In this document: positions 9,832-18,407 of the stretch, one piece after another
Layout of the letters: the number at the start of each line of letters is the position of its first letter
How positions within the stretch are numbered: the first letter of the stretch is position 1
Origin: an uncultured Pelagibacteraceae bacterium
GTDB lineage: Bacteria > Pseudomonadota > Alphaproteobacteria > Pelagibacterales > Pelagibacteraceae
Reading direction: 5' to 3'
DNA length: 64,000 nt
NCBI GenBank assembly: GCA_902569975.1
Contig: CACFWD010000001.1
Coordinates: 1 to 64,000 of the forward strand
Translations under genes and position numbers: made by a program
The notes under the pieces: generated by a model
What the model saw: the letters and a program-made list of their open reading frames with translations, nothing else
Told to the model about the DNA's origin: nothing
The model's database searches: none

Positions 9832-9875
9832 TTGTATAGAACTTTTGTAGAACATATTTTGTACGATATTTGTTC
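9832..9875 (+). promoter_or_regulatory. lexA promoter with SOS (LexA) operator
   Basis: The direct repeat GAAC-N7-GAAC (9839-9853) matches the known alphaproteobacterial LexA box exactly. It sits in the 17-base spacer between a plausible -35 TTGTAT (9832-9837) and -10 TATTTT (9855-9860), so LexA binding would block RNA polymerase. A second, inverted and slightly degenerate copy, GTAC-N7-GTTC (9861-9875; one mismatch to GTTC-N7-GTTC), covers the probable start of transcription and ends two bases before the lexA ATG. Autoregulation is inferred from this arrangement. Confidence 0.85.
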
Positions 9876-9877
9876 TT

Positions 9878-10555
9878 ATGCTTACAAAAAAACAAAAAAA
9901 CCTGCTTTTATTTATCAACAAGAAGTTGAGAAGCTCTGGTGTATCTCCATCTTATGAAGAAATGAAACAATCATTAAACTTAAAATCAAAGTCAGGTATT
10001 CATAGATTAATTAGCGCTTTAGAGGAAAGAGGATTTATTAAAAGACTCGCCCATAAAGCCAGAGCATTAGAGGTCATCAAATTACCAGAGACAGCATCGG
10101 CAAATGATATTTACAACAGTTTTTCACCTAGTGTAATAAAAGGTGGTTTAGATGAAGAAAAACCTATATCCGACGATTTAGAAGTACCTGTTTTGGGTAA
10201 AATAGCTGCTGGAACTCCTGTTGAGGCAATTCAAAATGAAGTATCAAGAATACCTTTACCTAACAATTTAGAAAAAAATGGTGATTACTTTGGTCTTAAA
10301 GTGCAGGGAGACTCAATGATTGAAGCTGGAATAAATGAGGGCGACACTGTCATTATTAAAAGAACTGATACAGCTGATAATGGAAAAATAGTTGTTGCAT
10401 TAATTGATGAACATGAGGCTATGCTAAAAAGAATTAGAAAAAAAGGTAAGGTAGTAGCACTTGAGAGTGCAAATAAAAATTATGAGACTAAAATATTTGG
10501 TCCAGATAGAGTTAAAGTACAGGGCGTATTAGTATCTTTATATAGAAACTTCTAG
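9878..10555 (+). CDS. lexA: LexA SOS-response repressor/protease
   Basis: LexA represses DNA-damage genes and cleaves itself when stimulated by RecA filaments. The 225-residue protein has a winged-helix DNA-binding domain (about residues 1-68, SPSYEEMKQSLNLKSKSGIH). The peptidase domain has its cleavage site at Ala111-Gly112 (GKIAAGTPVE), the nucleophile Ser146 in GDSMIEAG and the general base Lys184 in EAMLKR. All self-cleavage residues are present. A consensus operator lies immediately upstream, so the gene is almost certainly autoregulated. It is the only transcriptional regulator I recognise in the window. gltX follows after 22 bases. Confidence 0.97.
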   Translation: MLTKKQKNLLLFINKKLRSSGVSPSYEEMKQSLNLKSKSGIHRLISALEERGFIKRLAHKARALEVIKLPETASANDIYNSFSPSVIKGGLDEEKPISDDLEVPVLGKIAAGTPVEAIQNEVSRIPLPNNLEKNGDYFGLKVQGDSMIEAGINEGDTVIIKRTDTADNGKIVVALIDEHEAMLKRIRKKGKVVALESANKNYETKIFGPDRVKVQGVLVSLYRNF

Positions 10556-10577
10556 TAAAATAGTCTAAACATTTTCA

Positions 10578-11978
10578 ATGAAAAAAGTGGCAACAAGATT
10601 TGCTCCATCTCCTACTGGAGCTTTGCATATAGGTGGTGTTAGAACAGCTTTATTTAATTGGTTATATTCTAAAAACCAAAAAGGTAATTTTTATTTAAGA
10701 ATAGAAGATACAGATAAAGAAAGATCAAAAGATGAATATAAAGACCAAATAATTAAATCACTAAAGTGGATTGGTATTAATTATGATGGAGACGAATACA
10801 TACAGTCAAAAAAAATTGAAGATCATATAAAAGTTGCAAATGAGTTACTTAAAAATGGTCATGCATATAAATGTTATTGCTCAAGTGAGGAAATAGAAGA
10901 GCAAAAAAAAAGGGCAAGACAAAAAAAAATTCCTTATGTTTATGATAGAAAATGGAGAGATAAGAAAGAAACTGATGCTCCAAAAGACATTGTTCCAGTT
11001 GTAAGATTTAAAAGTAAAATAGATGGAACATATATATTAAAAGATTTAGTTCAAGGTGATGTTAAAATTAACAATAATACTATTGAAGATTTTATTATCT
11101 TAAGAAATGATGGAACTCCAACTTACAATTTATCAGCATCAGTCGATGATCATCAAATGAATATGACACACATAATTAGAGGCGATGATCATAAGATTAA
11201 TACTTTTAAACAAATTCAAATTTATCAAGCCATGAAATGGGAGTTACCCTCTTTTGCTCATATACCATTAATACATACAATTGAGGGAAAAAAGTTATCA
11301 AAAAGAGATAAGGCTTCTACATTAGATGATTATTCTAAAATTGGTATTATGCCAGATGCACTAAGGAATTACCTTCTTAGATTAGGTTGGTCTTATAAAG
11401 ATAAAGAAATATTTACATTAGATGAAAGTATTAAGCATTTTAATCTTGAAGGCATTGGTAAATCTCCTTCAAAACTAGATATGAGTAGAATTTTATCAAT
11501 GAATGAAAACTATATTAAGAATATTGATGAGAATGATTTATTCAATCAATTAACTGAATATTGCAAATTACATAAAAGTGAAATTAAATCAGATAAGAAA
11601 GATAATATTAAAAAATCCCTAAACTTCCTAAAAAATAAAGCTAAAACCTTAGAAGATATATTTAATAATTTTCAATATATAATAGTTGATGAGGTTAATT
11701 TTAATCAAGATGACATAAAGTTAATTGATGATAAGGCCAAAAAAGTCATATCAGATTTCAGTGCTAAACTAAGCGAAGTTGATAAACTAAGCAGAGAAAC
11801 ATTAGAGCCAATAGTAAACGAATTAATTAAATCAAACGATACTAATTTCAAAGGGGTTGGGCAGCCTTTAAGAATAGCTTTAACAGGTTCAAAATTTGGA
11901 CCTGGAATATATGACATAATTATTTCTCTTGGAAAAGAAGAAGTATCAAAAAGATTAACTAATAAGAAACTTAGTTAA
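10578..11978 (+). CDS. gltX: Glutamyl-tRNA synthetase
   Basis: GltX charges tRNA-Glu, and in organisms without GlnRS also tRNA-Gln as the first step of the transamidation route. The 466-residue class I synthetase begins RFAPSPTGALHIGGVRTALF with the HIGH-type motif (HIGG, residues 17-20). The KMSKS-type loop appears as GKKLSKRDKA near residues 237-246. The C-terminal half is the helical anticodon-binding domain. It follows lexA by 22 bases and may share its promoter. Its last 24 bases overlap the convergent end of lpxB, so the two C-termini are encoded on opposite strands of the same DNA. Confidence 0.96.
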   Translation: MKKVATRFAPSPTGALHIGGVRTALFNWLYSKNQKGNFYLRIEDTDKERSKDEYKDQIIKSLKWIGINYDGDEYIQSKKIEDHIKVANELLKNGHAYKCYCSSEEIEEQKKRARQKKIPYVYDRKWRDKKETDAPKDIVPVVRFKSKIDGTYILKDLVQGDVKINNNTIEDFIILRNDGTPTYNLSASVDDHQMNMTHIIRGDDHKINTFKQIQIYQAMKWELPSFAHIPLIHTIEGKKLSKRDKASTLDDYSKIGIMPDALRNYLLRLGWSYKDKEIFTLDESIKHFNLEGIGKSPSKLDMSRILSMNENYIKNIDENDLFNQLTEYCKLHKSEIKSDKKDNIKKSLNFLKNKAKTLEDIFNNFQYIIVDEVNFNQDDIKLIDDKAKKVISDFSAKLSEVDKLSRETLEPIVNELIKSNDTNFKGVGQPLRIALTGSKFGPGIYDIIISLGKEEVSKRLTNKKLS

Positions 11979-13091
11979 TACTGATGAAGCTTCATCAGAA
12001 GATGAGGTTTTTGATCTGATTTTATTTAAAGTTTCCTCACAATCATTAATTTGCTTTTTCATTAATTCTGGATTTTTTAAAAAATAAACAACAGAATTGT
12101 AAATCTCTTTAGCATTACACTCTTTTTGTATTAATTCTGGAATTATTTCTTTGTTATTAATTATATTAATGATGTTAGCAAACTTTATTTTTACAAGCAT
12201 TTTAACAATTATAAAATTTAAAAAATTCATTTTGTAGATAATTATAGAAGGAACTTTTGCATTACAGATTTCAAGAGAAACTGTGCCAGATTTAGAAACT
12301 GCAAAAGTAGATTTATTAAGTATTTGTTTTTTTATATTTTCATCAGAAATAACTTCGACATTTTTTAAATTTGAATCATTAATCTTTTCATTAATCAAAT
12401 TTTTATTTTCATCAGTTGCATGAAATACAAAAGTAAAATTATCAAAATTTGTATTCATCATATTTATAAAGTTAATTAATATAGGCAAAAGTAAATTTAC
12501 TTCAGATGATCTACTACCTGAAAAAAGAGAAATAATCTTTTTATCATTTGATATGATGCTAGATAGATCTATCTTATTTTTGTTTTCATGCTCTAATAAT
12601 GGATGTCCTACAAAAGTATTTGGAATATTTTCTTTATCAAAATATTTTTTTTCAAAATCAAATAATAATAAAATATGATCTAAGAATTTTTTAAACTTTT
12701 TTACTCTTCCTTCTCGCCAAACCCATACTTGTGGAGCCACATAATGAACAGTCTTGATCTCATTATTTAATTTTTTAACTTTTTCAGCAACTCTTAATGT
12801 AAAATCAGGACTATCTACACTAAATAGAATATCTGGGTTAAATTTTATTATCTCCTCTACAGTTTTATTTATCTTATTATTAATTTTAAAAATATTTAAT
12901 AAGACACTAGTGAATCCAATGTAGGTAATTTCTTTAAGATCAAAAATAGATTTTATTCCTAATGAATTTAAGTGTGTTCCACCAACGCATGAATACTCTA
13001 TATTAGGATTGTTCTTTTGAAGTTTAGATATAACTTTAGAAGCAAGTTTATCTCCAGAAGGCTCACCAGTTAATATGAAAATCTTTTTCAT
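11955..13091 (-). CDS. lpxB: Lipid-A-disaccharide synthase
   Basis: LpxB joins lipid X and UDP-2,3-diacylglucosamine into the lipid A disaccharide at the inner membrane. The 378-residue GT-B-type glycosyltransferase starts KKIFILTGEPSGDKLASKVI and contains HYVAPQVWVWREGR, FVGHPLLE and the nucleotide-sugar region LFSGSRSSEVNLLLPIL, followed by KSGTVSLEICN. It overlaps lpxI by four bases at its start and gltX by 24 bases at its end. It is the last gene of the leftward nuo-frr-lpx run. Confidence 0.95.
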   Translation of the reverse strand: MKKIFILTGEPSGDKLASKVISKLQKNNPNIEYSCVGGTHLNSLGIKSIFDLKEITYIGFTSVLLNIFKINNKINKTVEEIIKFNPDILFSVDSPDFTLRVAEKVKKLNNEIKTVHYVAPQVWVWREGRVKKFKKFLDHILLLFDFEKKYFDKENIPNTFVGHPLLEHENKNKIDLSSIISNDKKIISLFSGSRSSEVNLLLPILINFINMMNTNFDNFTFVFHATDENKNLINEKINDSNLKNVEVISDENIKKQILNKSTFAVSKSGTVSLEICNAKVPSIIIYKMNFLNFIIVKMLVKIKFANIINIINNKEIIPELIQKECNAKEIYNSVVYFLKNPELMKKQINDCEETLNKIRSKTSSSDEASSVLTKFLIS

Positions 13092-13882
13092 CTTACAGCA
13101 ATAAACATTTTGTTTTTATTAGCAAATTTAATACATTTGTTTTTATCTAAAAAAACATGTTGTTTATTTTTTATAACAATACCCTTTAACCCAACGCTCT
13201 TACTTTGTTTCATGGTTTTCAATCCAATTGTTGGAAGATCTACCCTTAAGTCTTGTTTCTTTTTTGGAAATTTAACTAAAACACCATTGTTTCTAAATTT
13301 TTTACTTTTGCTTTTTTCAAGCATTTTTTTTGTTCCACCTTTTCCTTCTATAGATACTACTTTATTATTTCTAACTACAACTCCCTGACTAAAATTATAT
13401 TCTCTTAAACTATTTAAAGTTTTAATTGCTTTTTTAATATCTATTTGGTCTTGTTTGTTTGGTTTAAATTTTGAATAATTGCCTTTTTTTAATGAAAGTT
13501 CAGGATTAAATATTAGTGAATTTTTAGTCTTGATCTTGTTTTGAGCTAATATCTTAATGATTTCTTTAAGTATTGCTGCATCTCCAAGTTTAGATGCTTT
13601 GATTATTCTAGGAATATAATAAATACCTTTGAAGTCTAATTTTAGTTTAGAAAAGTTTGGTTTGTTTACCTTTCCAGCAAATAAGACGTTTTTACAGTTT
13701 TTTTCATTAAGAATATTAATAATTTTACCAAATTGACCTATAGAAACTGAATAAGATTTTCTATCCTTTTTAAATCTCTTTGATTTTGACAAATCAATTA
13801 TCAAATATTTTATTTTTCTTTTTTTGACAGTTTTAAGAATTTCCTTTGGAAAGTCAGTATCACCAAAAATTAAACCTATCAT
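13088..13882 (-). CDS. lpxI: UDP-2,3-diacylglucosamine pyrophosphatase LpxI
   Basis: LpxI (DUF1009 family) hydrolyses UDP-2,3-diacylglucosamine to lipid X; alphaproteobacteria use it in place of LpxH. The 264-residue protein starts MIGLIFGDTDFPKEIL and carries the family pattern SIGQFGKIINILNEKNCKNV, LFAGKVNKPNF, a GDAAILKEI segment, QGVVVRNNKVVSIEGKGGT and the C-terminal VDLPTIGLKTM with KGIVI. Its place between lpxA and lpxB agrees with this role. It starts one base after lpxA ends and overlaps lpxB by four bases. Confidence 0.92.
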   Translation of the reverse strand: MIGLIFGDTDFPKEILKTVKKRKIKYLIIDLSKSKRFKKDRKSYSVSIGQFGKIINILNEKNCKNVLFAGKVNKPNFSKLKLDFKGIYYIPRIIKASKLGDAAILKEIIKILAQNKIKTKNSLIFNPELSLKKGNYSKFKPNKQDQIDIKKAIKTLNSLREYNFSQGVVVRNNKVVSIEGKGGTKKMLEKSKSKKFRNNGVLVKFPKKKQDLRVDLPTIGLKTMKQSKSVGLKGIVIKNKQHVFLDKNKCIKFANKNKMFIAVR

Positions 13883-13883
13883 T

Positions 13884-14660
13884 TTACGAAAATGGTGTGC
13901 AAATAGATCTTTTTTTATCTTTTGTTATAAAGTCAATTACATTTTTAACTAATGGATTTTTTTGAAAGGAACCATTTAATTTACTTATATTTTCATTGAT
14001 ATTTTTTGTAGCAAATATCTCCTTATAAGCCTCACTCAAGCCTAAGATATCTTTATTTTCAAACTTGGCTCTTCTTAATCCTATTAAATTTAATCCTTGT
14101 AATGAATTTCTATTTCCCGTTGACAATCCATATGGAATAACGTCATGTAGCACACCTGTCATTCCGCCAATCATTGCCATTTTACCAATTCTTGTAAACT
14201 GTTGAACTGCAGAGTTTCCACCTATAACAACATTATCTTCAATAATTACATGTCCTCCTAAAGGAACGTTGTTTGCAATTATTACATTGTTTCCTACCTG
14301 ACAGTCATGAGCGATATGTGATGAAATCATGAATAAACAATTATTTCCAATAACTGTTTTGCCACCGCCACCAACTGTGCCTGGATTTATAGTTACGTAT
14401 TCTCTGATTTTGTTATTATCTCCTATAATCAAATTTGTGGGCTCTCCTGCATATTTTAAGTCTTGAGGATCGTTTATCGATACAAAAGGATAAATTTTAT
14501 TTCCTCTACCAATTTTAATGTTTCCAGAAATATTAACATGAGATTGAATGACTGTATTCTCACCAATTTCAACATTAGGTCCTATTACACAATAAGGTCC
14601 TACATGAACATTTTTTTGTAGTTTTGCTTTTGAGTCTATAATTGCAGTTTTATCTATCAT
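13884..14660 (-). CDS. lpxA: UDP-N-acetylglucosamine O-acyltransferase
   Basis: LpxA transfers a 3-hydroxyacyl chain from acyl carrier protein to UDP-GlcNAc, the first step of lipid A synthesis. The 258-residue protein is a left-handed beta-helix built from hexapeptide repeats over residues 1-185, with the catalytic His in MISSHIAHDCQVGN near residue 122 and the family segment QQFTRIGKMAMIGG. The C-terminal part is helical. It overlaps lpxD by four bases. The usual alphaproteobacterial order is lpxD-fabZ-lpxA; here fabZ has moved ahead of lpxD. Confidence 0.95.
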   Translation of the reverse strand: MIDKTAIIDSKAKLQKNVHVGPYCVIGPNVEIGENTVIQSHVNISGNIKIGRGNKIYPFVSINDPQDLKYAGEPTNLIIGDNNKIREYVTINPGTVGGGGKTVIGNNCLFMISSHIAHDCQVGNNVIIANNVPLGGHVIIEDNVVIGGNSAVQQFTRIGKMAMIGGMTGVLHDVIPYGLSTGNRNSLQGLNLIGLRRAKFENKDILGLSEAYKEIFATKNINENISKLNGSFQKNPLVKNVIDFITKDKKRSICTPFS

Positions 14661-15637
14661 TTATTATCTTTTAAAAATTGTCTTAAATCTTTTGAGGGAT
14701 ATCCCATAACTTTACTATTGTCTGGAATATCTTTAATCACTCCACTACCACCACCAATTTGAACATTATTTCCAATTTTAAGATGTCCTGAAATACCGGC
14801 TTGTCCTCCTATCATTACATTATCGCCTAAAGTAGAACTTCCTGCAAAACCAACTTGTCCAGCAATTATACAATTATCTCCAATTTTATTATTATGAGCT
14901 ATATGAATTTGATTATCCAAATAAGTATTCTTACCTATTGTAGTGTTTGACATCGACCCTCTATCAATAGTAGCTCCACATCCAATTTCTGAGTTTTTAC
15001 CAATTATTACTATTCCAATATGAGGGTATCTCAGATTCTTTTGTTTATTAGGAAAAAAACCAAAACCTTTTTTTCCAATTATACAACCATCAAGTATTGC
15101 TACATTATCATCTATAATTGTATTTCTTATTATTACATTCGAACCAATTGAACAATTAGATCCTATATTAACATTTTTTTCTATAATTGTATTATGACCG
15201 ATAGAACAATTTCTTCCAATTTTAACATTTTCTCCAACTAAAACATTTTGACCATGTTTTATTTTACTATCAAAATTTAATCCTTCAATTTTTTTAACAG
15301 AATTATCAAAATCATCATTAGTAGCATCTGGATAAAACTTGGATGTTAATTGAGAGATTATTAATAAAACATTATCAACACATACTGCTTTACATTCTTT
15401 AGGTAAATAATGTGCTAAATTTTTAAGAGTGATACAATAAGATGCTTTTGTTTTAGATGCCTGTGAATGATATTTTTTAGAATGAAAAAAAGTTAAATGA
15501 TGTTTATCTGCTGTTTGAAGGTCTTTGATATCATGAACTAAATCATTACCTAAATTTTCTATTTCTTTTAATTTAAGATCTTTTAAAAGATAATCGATTG
15601 CAAAGGGACCATAATTTTTAAAAAAAGGATGTTTCAC
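14657..15637 (-). CDS. lpxD: UDP-3-O-(3-hydroxyacyl)glucosamine N-acyltransferase
   Basis: LpxD adds the second hydroxyacyl chain, on nitrogen, during lipid A synthesis. The 326-residue protein has an N-terminal uridine-binding domain (about 1-105, with HHLTFFHSKKY) and a long hexapeptide-repeat beta-helix (about 110-300). The catalytic His lies in NQIHIAHNNKIGDN near residue 245, followed by AGQVGFAGSSTLGDNVMIGG. It starts 48 bases after fabZ, the largest gap inside the lpx cluster, and overlaps lpxA by four bases. Confidence 0.95.
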   Translation of the reverse strand: MKHPFFKNYGPFAIDYLLKDLKLKEIENLGNDLVHDIKDLQTADKHHLTFFHSKKYHSQASKTKASYCITLKNLAHYLPKECKAVCVDNVLLIISQLTSKFYPDATNDDFDNSVKKIEGLNFDSKIKHGQNVLVGENVKIGRNCSIGHNTIIEKNVNIGSNCSIGSNVIIRNTIIDDNVAILDGCIIGKKGFGFFPNKQKNLRYPHIGIVIIGKNSEIGCGATIDRGSMSNTTIGKNTYLDNQIHIAHNNKIGDNCIIAGQVGFAGSSTLGDNVMIGGQAGISGHLKIGNNVQIGGGSGVIKDIPDNSKVMGYPSKDLRQFLKDNK

Positions 15638-15685
15638 AATTTGTTAATATCAAAATTTAAAAATTTTAATTATCAACAATTATTT

Positions 15686-16147
15686 CTAATTATTTTTATC
15701 AACTATTGTGGCTGACCACTGAGCATCAGCCATTCTTTTTCCCTCAACAAATGCTTCTCCTTTATACTTCCACACTCTTCCATGTGATCTTATAGCCTCA
15801 ATTTCAAGTTCAAGAGTACAATTGGGAATTACAGGATTCCTAAATCTTGCTTTTTCAACACTCATTAAAAATACCAGTTTATTCTCATATTCTTTTTTAT
15901 CTATACCATGAGCTGTAAGAGCTGCTGCAGCTTGACCAAATGCTTCTACAATTAAAACACCAGGCATGACCGGATTATCAGGAAAATGTCCATTCACATA
16001 AAAAGAATTTTTTTTTACATTCATTATAGCTGTTGCAGATTTAAGATGTTTAATATTTTTTAATTCATCAATCAAAAGCATGGGTTCTCTATGAGGTAAT
16101 AGATTTGCTATTTCAATTTTATTTAATGTTTTTATATCTTCAGTCAT
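15686..16147 (-). CDS. fabZ: 3-hydroxyacyl-ACP dehydratase FabZ
   Basis: FabZ dehydrates 3-hydroxyacyl-ACP in fatty acid elongation and competes with LpxA and LpxD for the same substrates. The 153-residue hotdog protein has LLPHREPMLLIDEL near residues 16-29. The active-site helix region GHFPDNPVMPGVLIVEAFGQ holds the catalytic His and, about 14 residues later, the Glu. It overlaps the bamA stop by one base (TAATG). It lies between bamA and lpxD rather than in the more usual place between lpxD and lpxA. Confidence 0.95.
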   Translation of the reverse strand: MTEDIKTLNKIEIANLLPHREPMLLIDELKNIKHLKSATAIMNVKKNSFYVNGHFPDNPVMPGVLIVEAFGQAAAALTAHGIDKKEYENKLVFLMSVEKARFRNPVIPNCTLELEIEAIRSHGRVWKYKGEAFVEGKRMADAQWSATIVDKNN

Positions 16148-18396
16148 TAAAAGGTAGTTCCAATATTAAATCTAAAAGACTCTGTTTTATCAGAGGAAGC
16201 TTTTGTAATTGGCTGTGTTAAAGAAAAACTTAGTGGGCCTATTGGACTAATTATATTCAAACCAATTCCTGTTGAGCTTCTTATTTTTGAATTATCCAAA
16301 GAATCATTATAATCGACACCCCAAACATTCGCGATATCTATAAAATAGTTGAAATCAAGAATTTCGACAGTTGGAAGTAAACCTGGTATATTTGTAGACA
16401 GGTTTAAAGCAGATATGTAGTTCCCTCCTATATAATCACTACCATCAACGGGGCCAACTTTACCTCTTTCAAACCCTCTTAATCGACCATAGGGGATGTT
16501 TCCTCTTTTTGAAATTCTAACATCCGATCCGTCAAAAGTATTGATCGTTTTGATATATAAACTTGCTCTACCTACCATTTCTGAGGATTTATTTAATTCT
16601 TTATAATTTATTAAGTTTAATGTGTTAGTTATTTCATTATTTTCTGAAATTAAAGGAAGTTCTTGATTAAAAAATGCAACATATCCCTCTTTTGGGTTAA
16701 AAGAATTATCTCTTAAATCGTATTGAAGTCCATAATTAAAGTACATATCAGTGTAATTGCCTTCTTGTTTTTTTAAATTGTTAGATGCAGTTGAATTAGT
16801 TGTTAAATCTTCAATATTAAAATCTAGTTCTGGACTGAAAAAAAGATTTTCATATTGCTCAAATTTTGTCCCTACAGAAAAACCTATTTCATTACTTTCA
16901 TAACCAAATAAACTTAAAAAATCTCTATTAATTGATCTTATAGATGTAAAAAGTGAATTGTCTGTATAAGCAAAGTTAGGTTTTGAATAAGTTATTTCTC
17001 CTTTAATACTTTCCTCACTAATTTCAAAATCAGTGCTCAAATTTATAGCCCTACCTCCAAAGTTTCGCTCATTAATAGAACCTCCGGTTGTAACACCATT
17101 AGTTCCATAACCCGCAGCTAAAGAAATTTCGCCGGTAGGTTGTTCTTCAACAGCGATTTCTACAATTTTTAAATTTTCATTTGAGCCATCTTTTATAATA
17201 GGATCAACTTTTTTAAAAATTCTTAATGATCTAATATCGTTAATTGATTTGTTATATAACAAGTTATTAAGAGGATCACCTTCATCAATTGTTAATACAT
17301 TTCTAATCACTTCCTCGAAAGTGGTATAATTTCCCTTAATATTTATTCTTTCAACATAAAATTTTCTTGAGTCTGAAACAACAAAGTTTAAATCTAGTTT
17401 ATTTCGATCAATAATCTTTTCTTCAACAGATACATCAATAAAATCATATAATCTACTTGATGCAATTTTTTCAATCTCAGTCAGAATCTTATTTTTAACA
17501 TCTAAAGAGTAATTTTTATCTTTATTTTTCTTAAAAATCTTTTTAATGTCATTAAAATCTTTTTCAATATAGTCCTCTGGTAATGACAATGAAAAATTGC
17601 TGAATTCAAATTTTGTTCCTGCATCAACATTGTATTTTAATTCAAAAGATGCATTTTTTTTATCAAGCTCGATAAAACTATCCAAAATATTTATATTATA
17701 ATAACCCCTGTTTTTATAAAAATTAGTTAATAATCTTTTGTCCAGTTCAATCAAATTTGGGTTTAGATAAACATTATTGGAAATTATTTTCCAAAATTTA
17801 TGCTCCTCTGATGCAATAACTTCTAGTAATTTTTTATCTTTAAAAATTTTATTACCCAGGAATGAAACCTTATTTATTCTTGCTTTCTCACCTAATTCAA
17901 TATCAATGTTAAGTTTTACAGAATTGAGTTCATCGTTTTTTAAATAATTTGTGTTAATTGTTGAAAAATAATAACCATTTGTTTTAAGAATATTCCTGAT
18001 TGTATTAACATCTTTTTCAAGAAAAAATTCATTATAAGACATTCTTTCTTTTAAATAAATATTCTCTTTTAGAAATTCTAAAAAATTTTTTTTTTCAACC
18101 CCGTTAATTTCTAATTCTTCTATAATAGGGTTTTCAATAACGTTTATTAATAACGTATTCTGGTCAAAAGTAATTTCTATATTTTCAAAAAAATTAGTAT
18201 CATATAAATTTTTTAATGAATTATTGATTAATTCATCATTATATTCAGATCCAATATTAATTTTACTAAAAACAATTATTGAGTCTTTAGAAATTCTTTT
18301 GTTACCAGTTATATCAATTTGATTTATATTAGCTGAAAATAGAAAATTAGTTAATAAAAAGTAAATTGATAATGATTTTAAAAATAATTTTGACAT
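16147..18396 (-). CDS. bamA: Outer membrane protein assembly factor BamA
   Basis: BamA inserts beta-barrel proteins into the outer membrane. The 749-residue protein has an N-terminal signal peptide (about residues 1-22, ending FLFSANINQ), consecutive POTRA domains to about residue 400 and a C-terminal barrel. The barrel contains the lid-loop motif YGRLRGFERG (VRGF-type) near residue 640 and ends in Phe (FNIGTTF), the usual BAM recognition ending. In most relatives rseP lies between dxr and bamA; here dxr is 11 bases away and rseP is absent. A periplasmic chaperone gene (skp/ompH) is also missing downstream. Confidence 0.95.
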   Translation of the reverse strand: MSKLFLKSLSIYFLLTNFLFSANINQIDITGNKRISKDSIIVFSKINIGSEYNDELINNSLKNLYDTNFFENIEITFDQNTLLINVIENPIIEELEINGVEKKNFLEFLKENIYLKERMSYNEFFLEKDVNTIRNILKTNGYYFSTINTNYLKNDELNSVKLNIDIELGEKARINKVSFLGNKIFKDKKLLEVIASEEHKFWKIISNNVYLNPNLIELDKRLLTNFYKNRGYYNINILDSFIELDKKNASFELKYNVDAGTKFEFSNFSLSLPEDYIEKDFNDIKKIFKKNKDKNYSLDVKNKILTEIEKIASSRLYDFIDVSVEEKIIDRNKLDLNFVVSDSRKFYVERINIKGNYTTFEEVIRNVLTIDEGDPLNNLLYNKSINDIRSLRIFKKVDPIIKDGSNENLKIVEIAVEEQPTGEISLAAGYGTNGVTTGGSINERNFGGRAINLSTDFEISEESIKGEITYSKPNFAYTDNSLFTSIRSINRDFLSLFGYESNEIGFSVGTKFEQYENLFFSPELDFNIEDLTTNSTASNNLKKQEGNYTDMYFNYGLQYDLRDNSFNPKEGYVAFFNQELPLISENNEITNTLNLINYKELNKSSEMVGRASLYIKTINTFDGSDVRISKRGNIPYGRLRGFERGKVGPVDGSDYIGGNYISALNLSTNIPGLLPTVEILDFNYFIDIANVWGVDYNDSLDNSKIRSSTGIGLNIISPIGPLSFSLTQPITKASSDKTESFRFNIGTTF

Positions 18397-18407
18397 AAAA
18401 ATAAAAC

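Noticed and set aside
13110-13388. 92-codon frame antisense to lpxI with hydrophobic character
   Set aside because: Phe/Leu/Thr richness comes from the complement of Lys/Asn-rich codons; lpxI on the other strand has a full family match.
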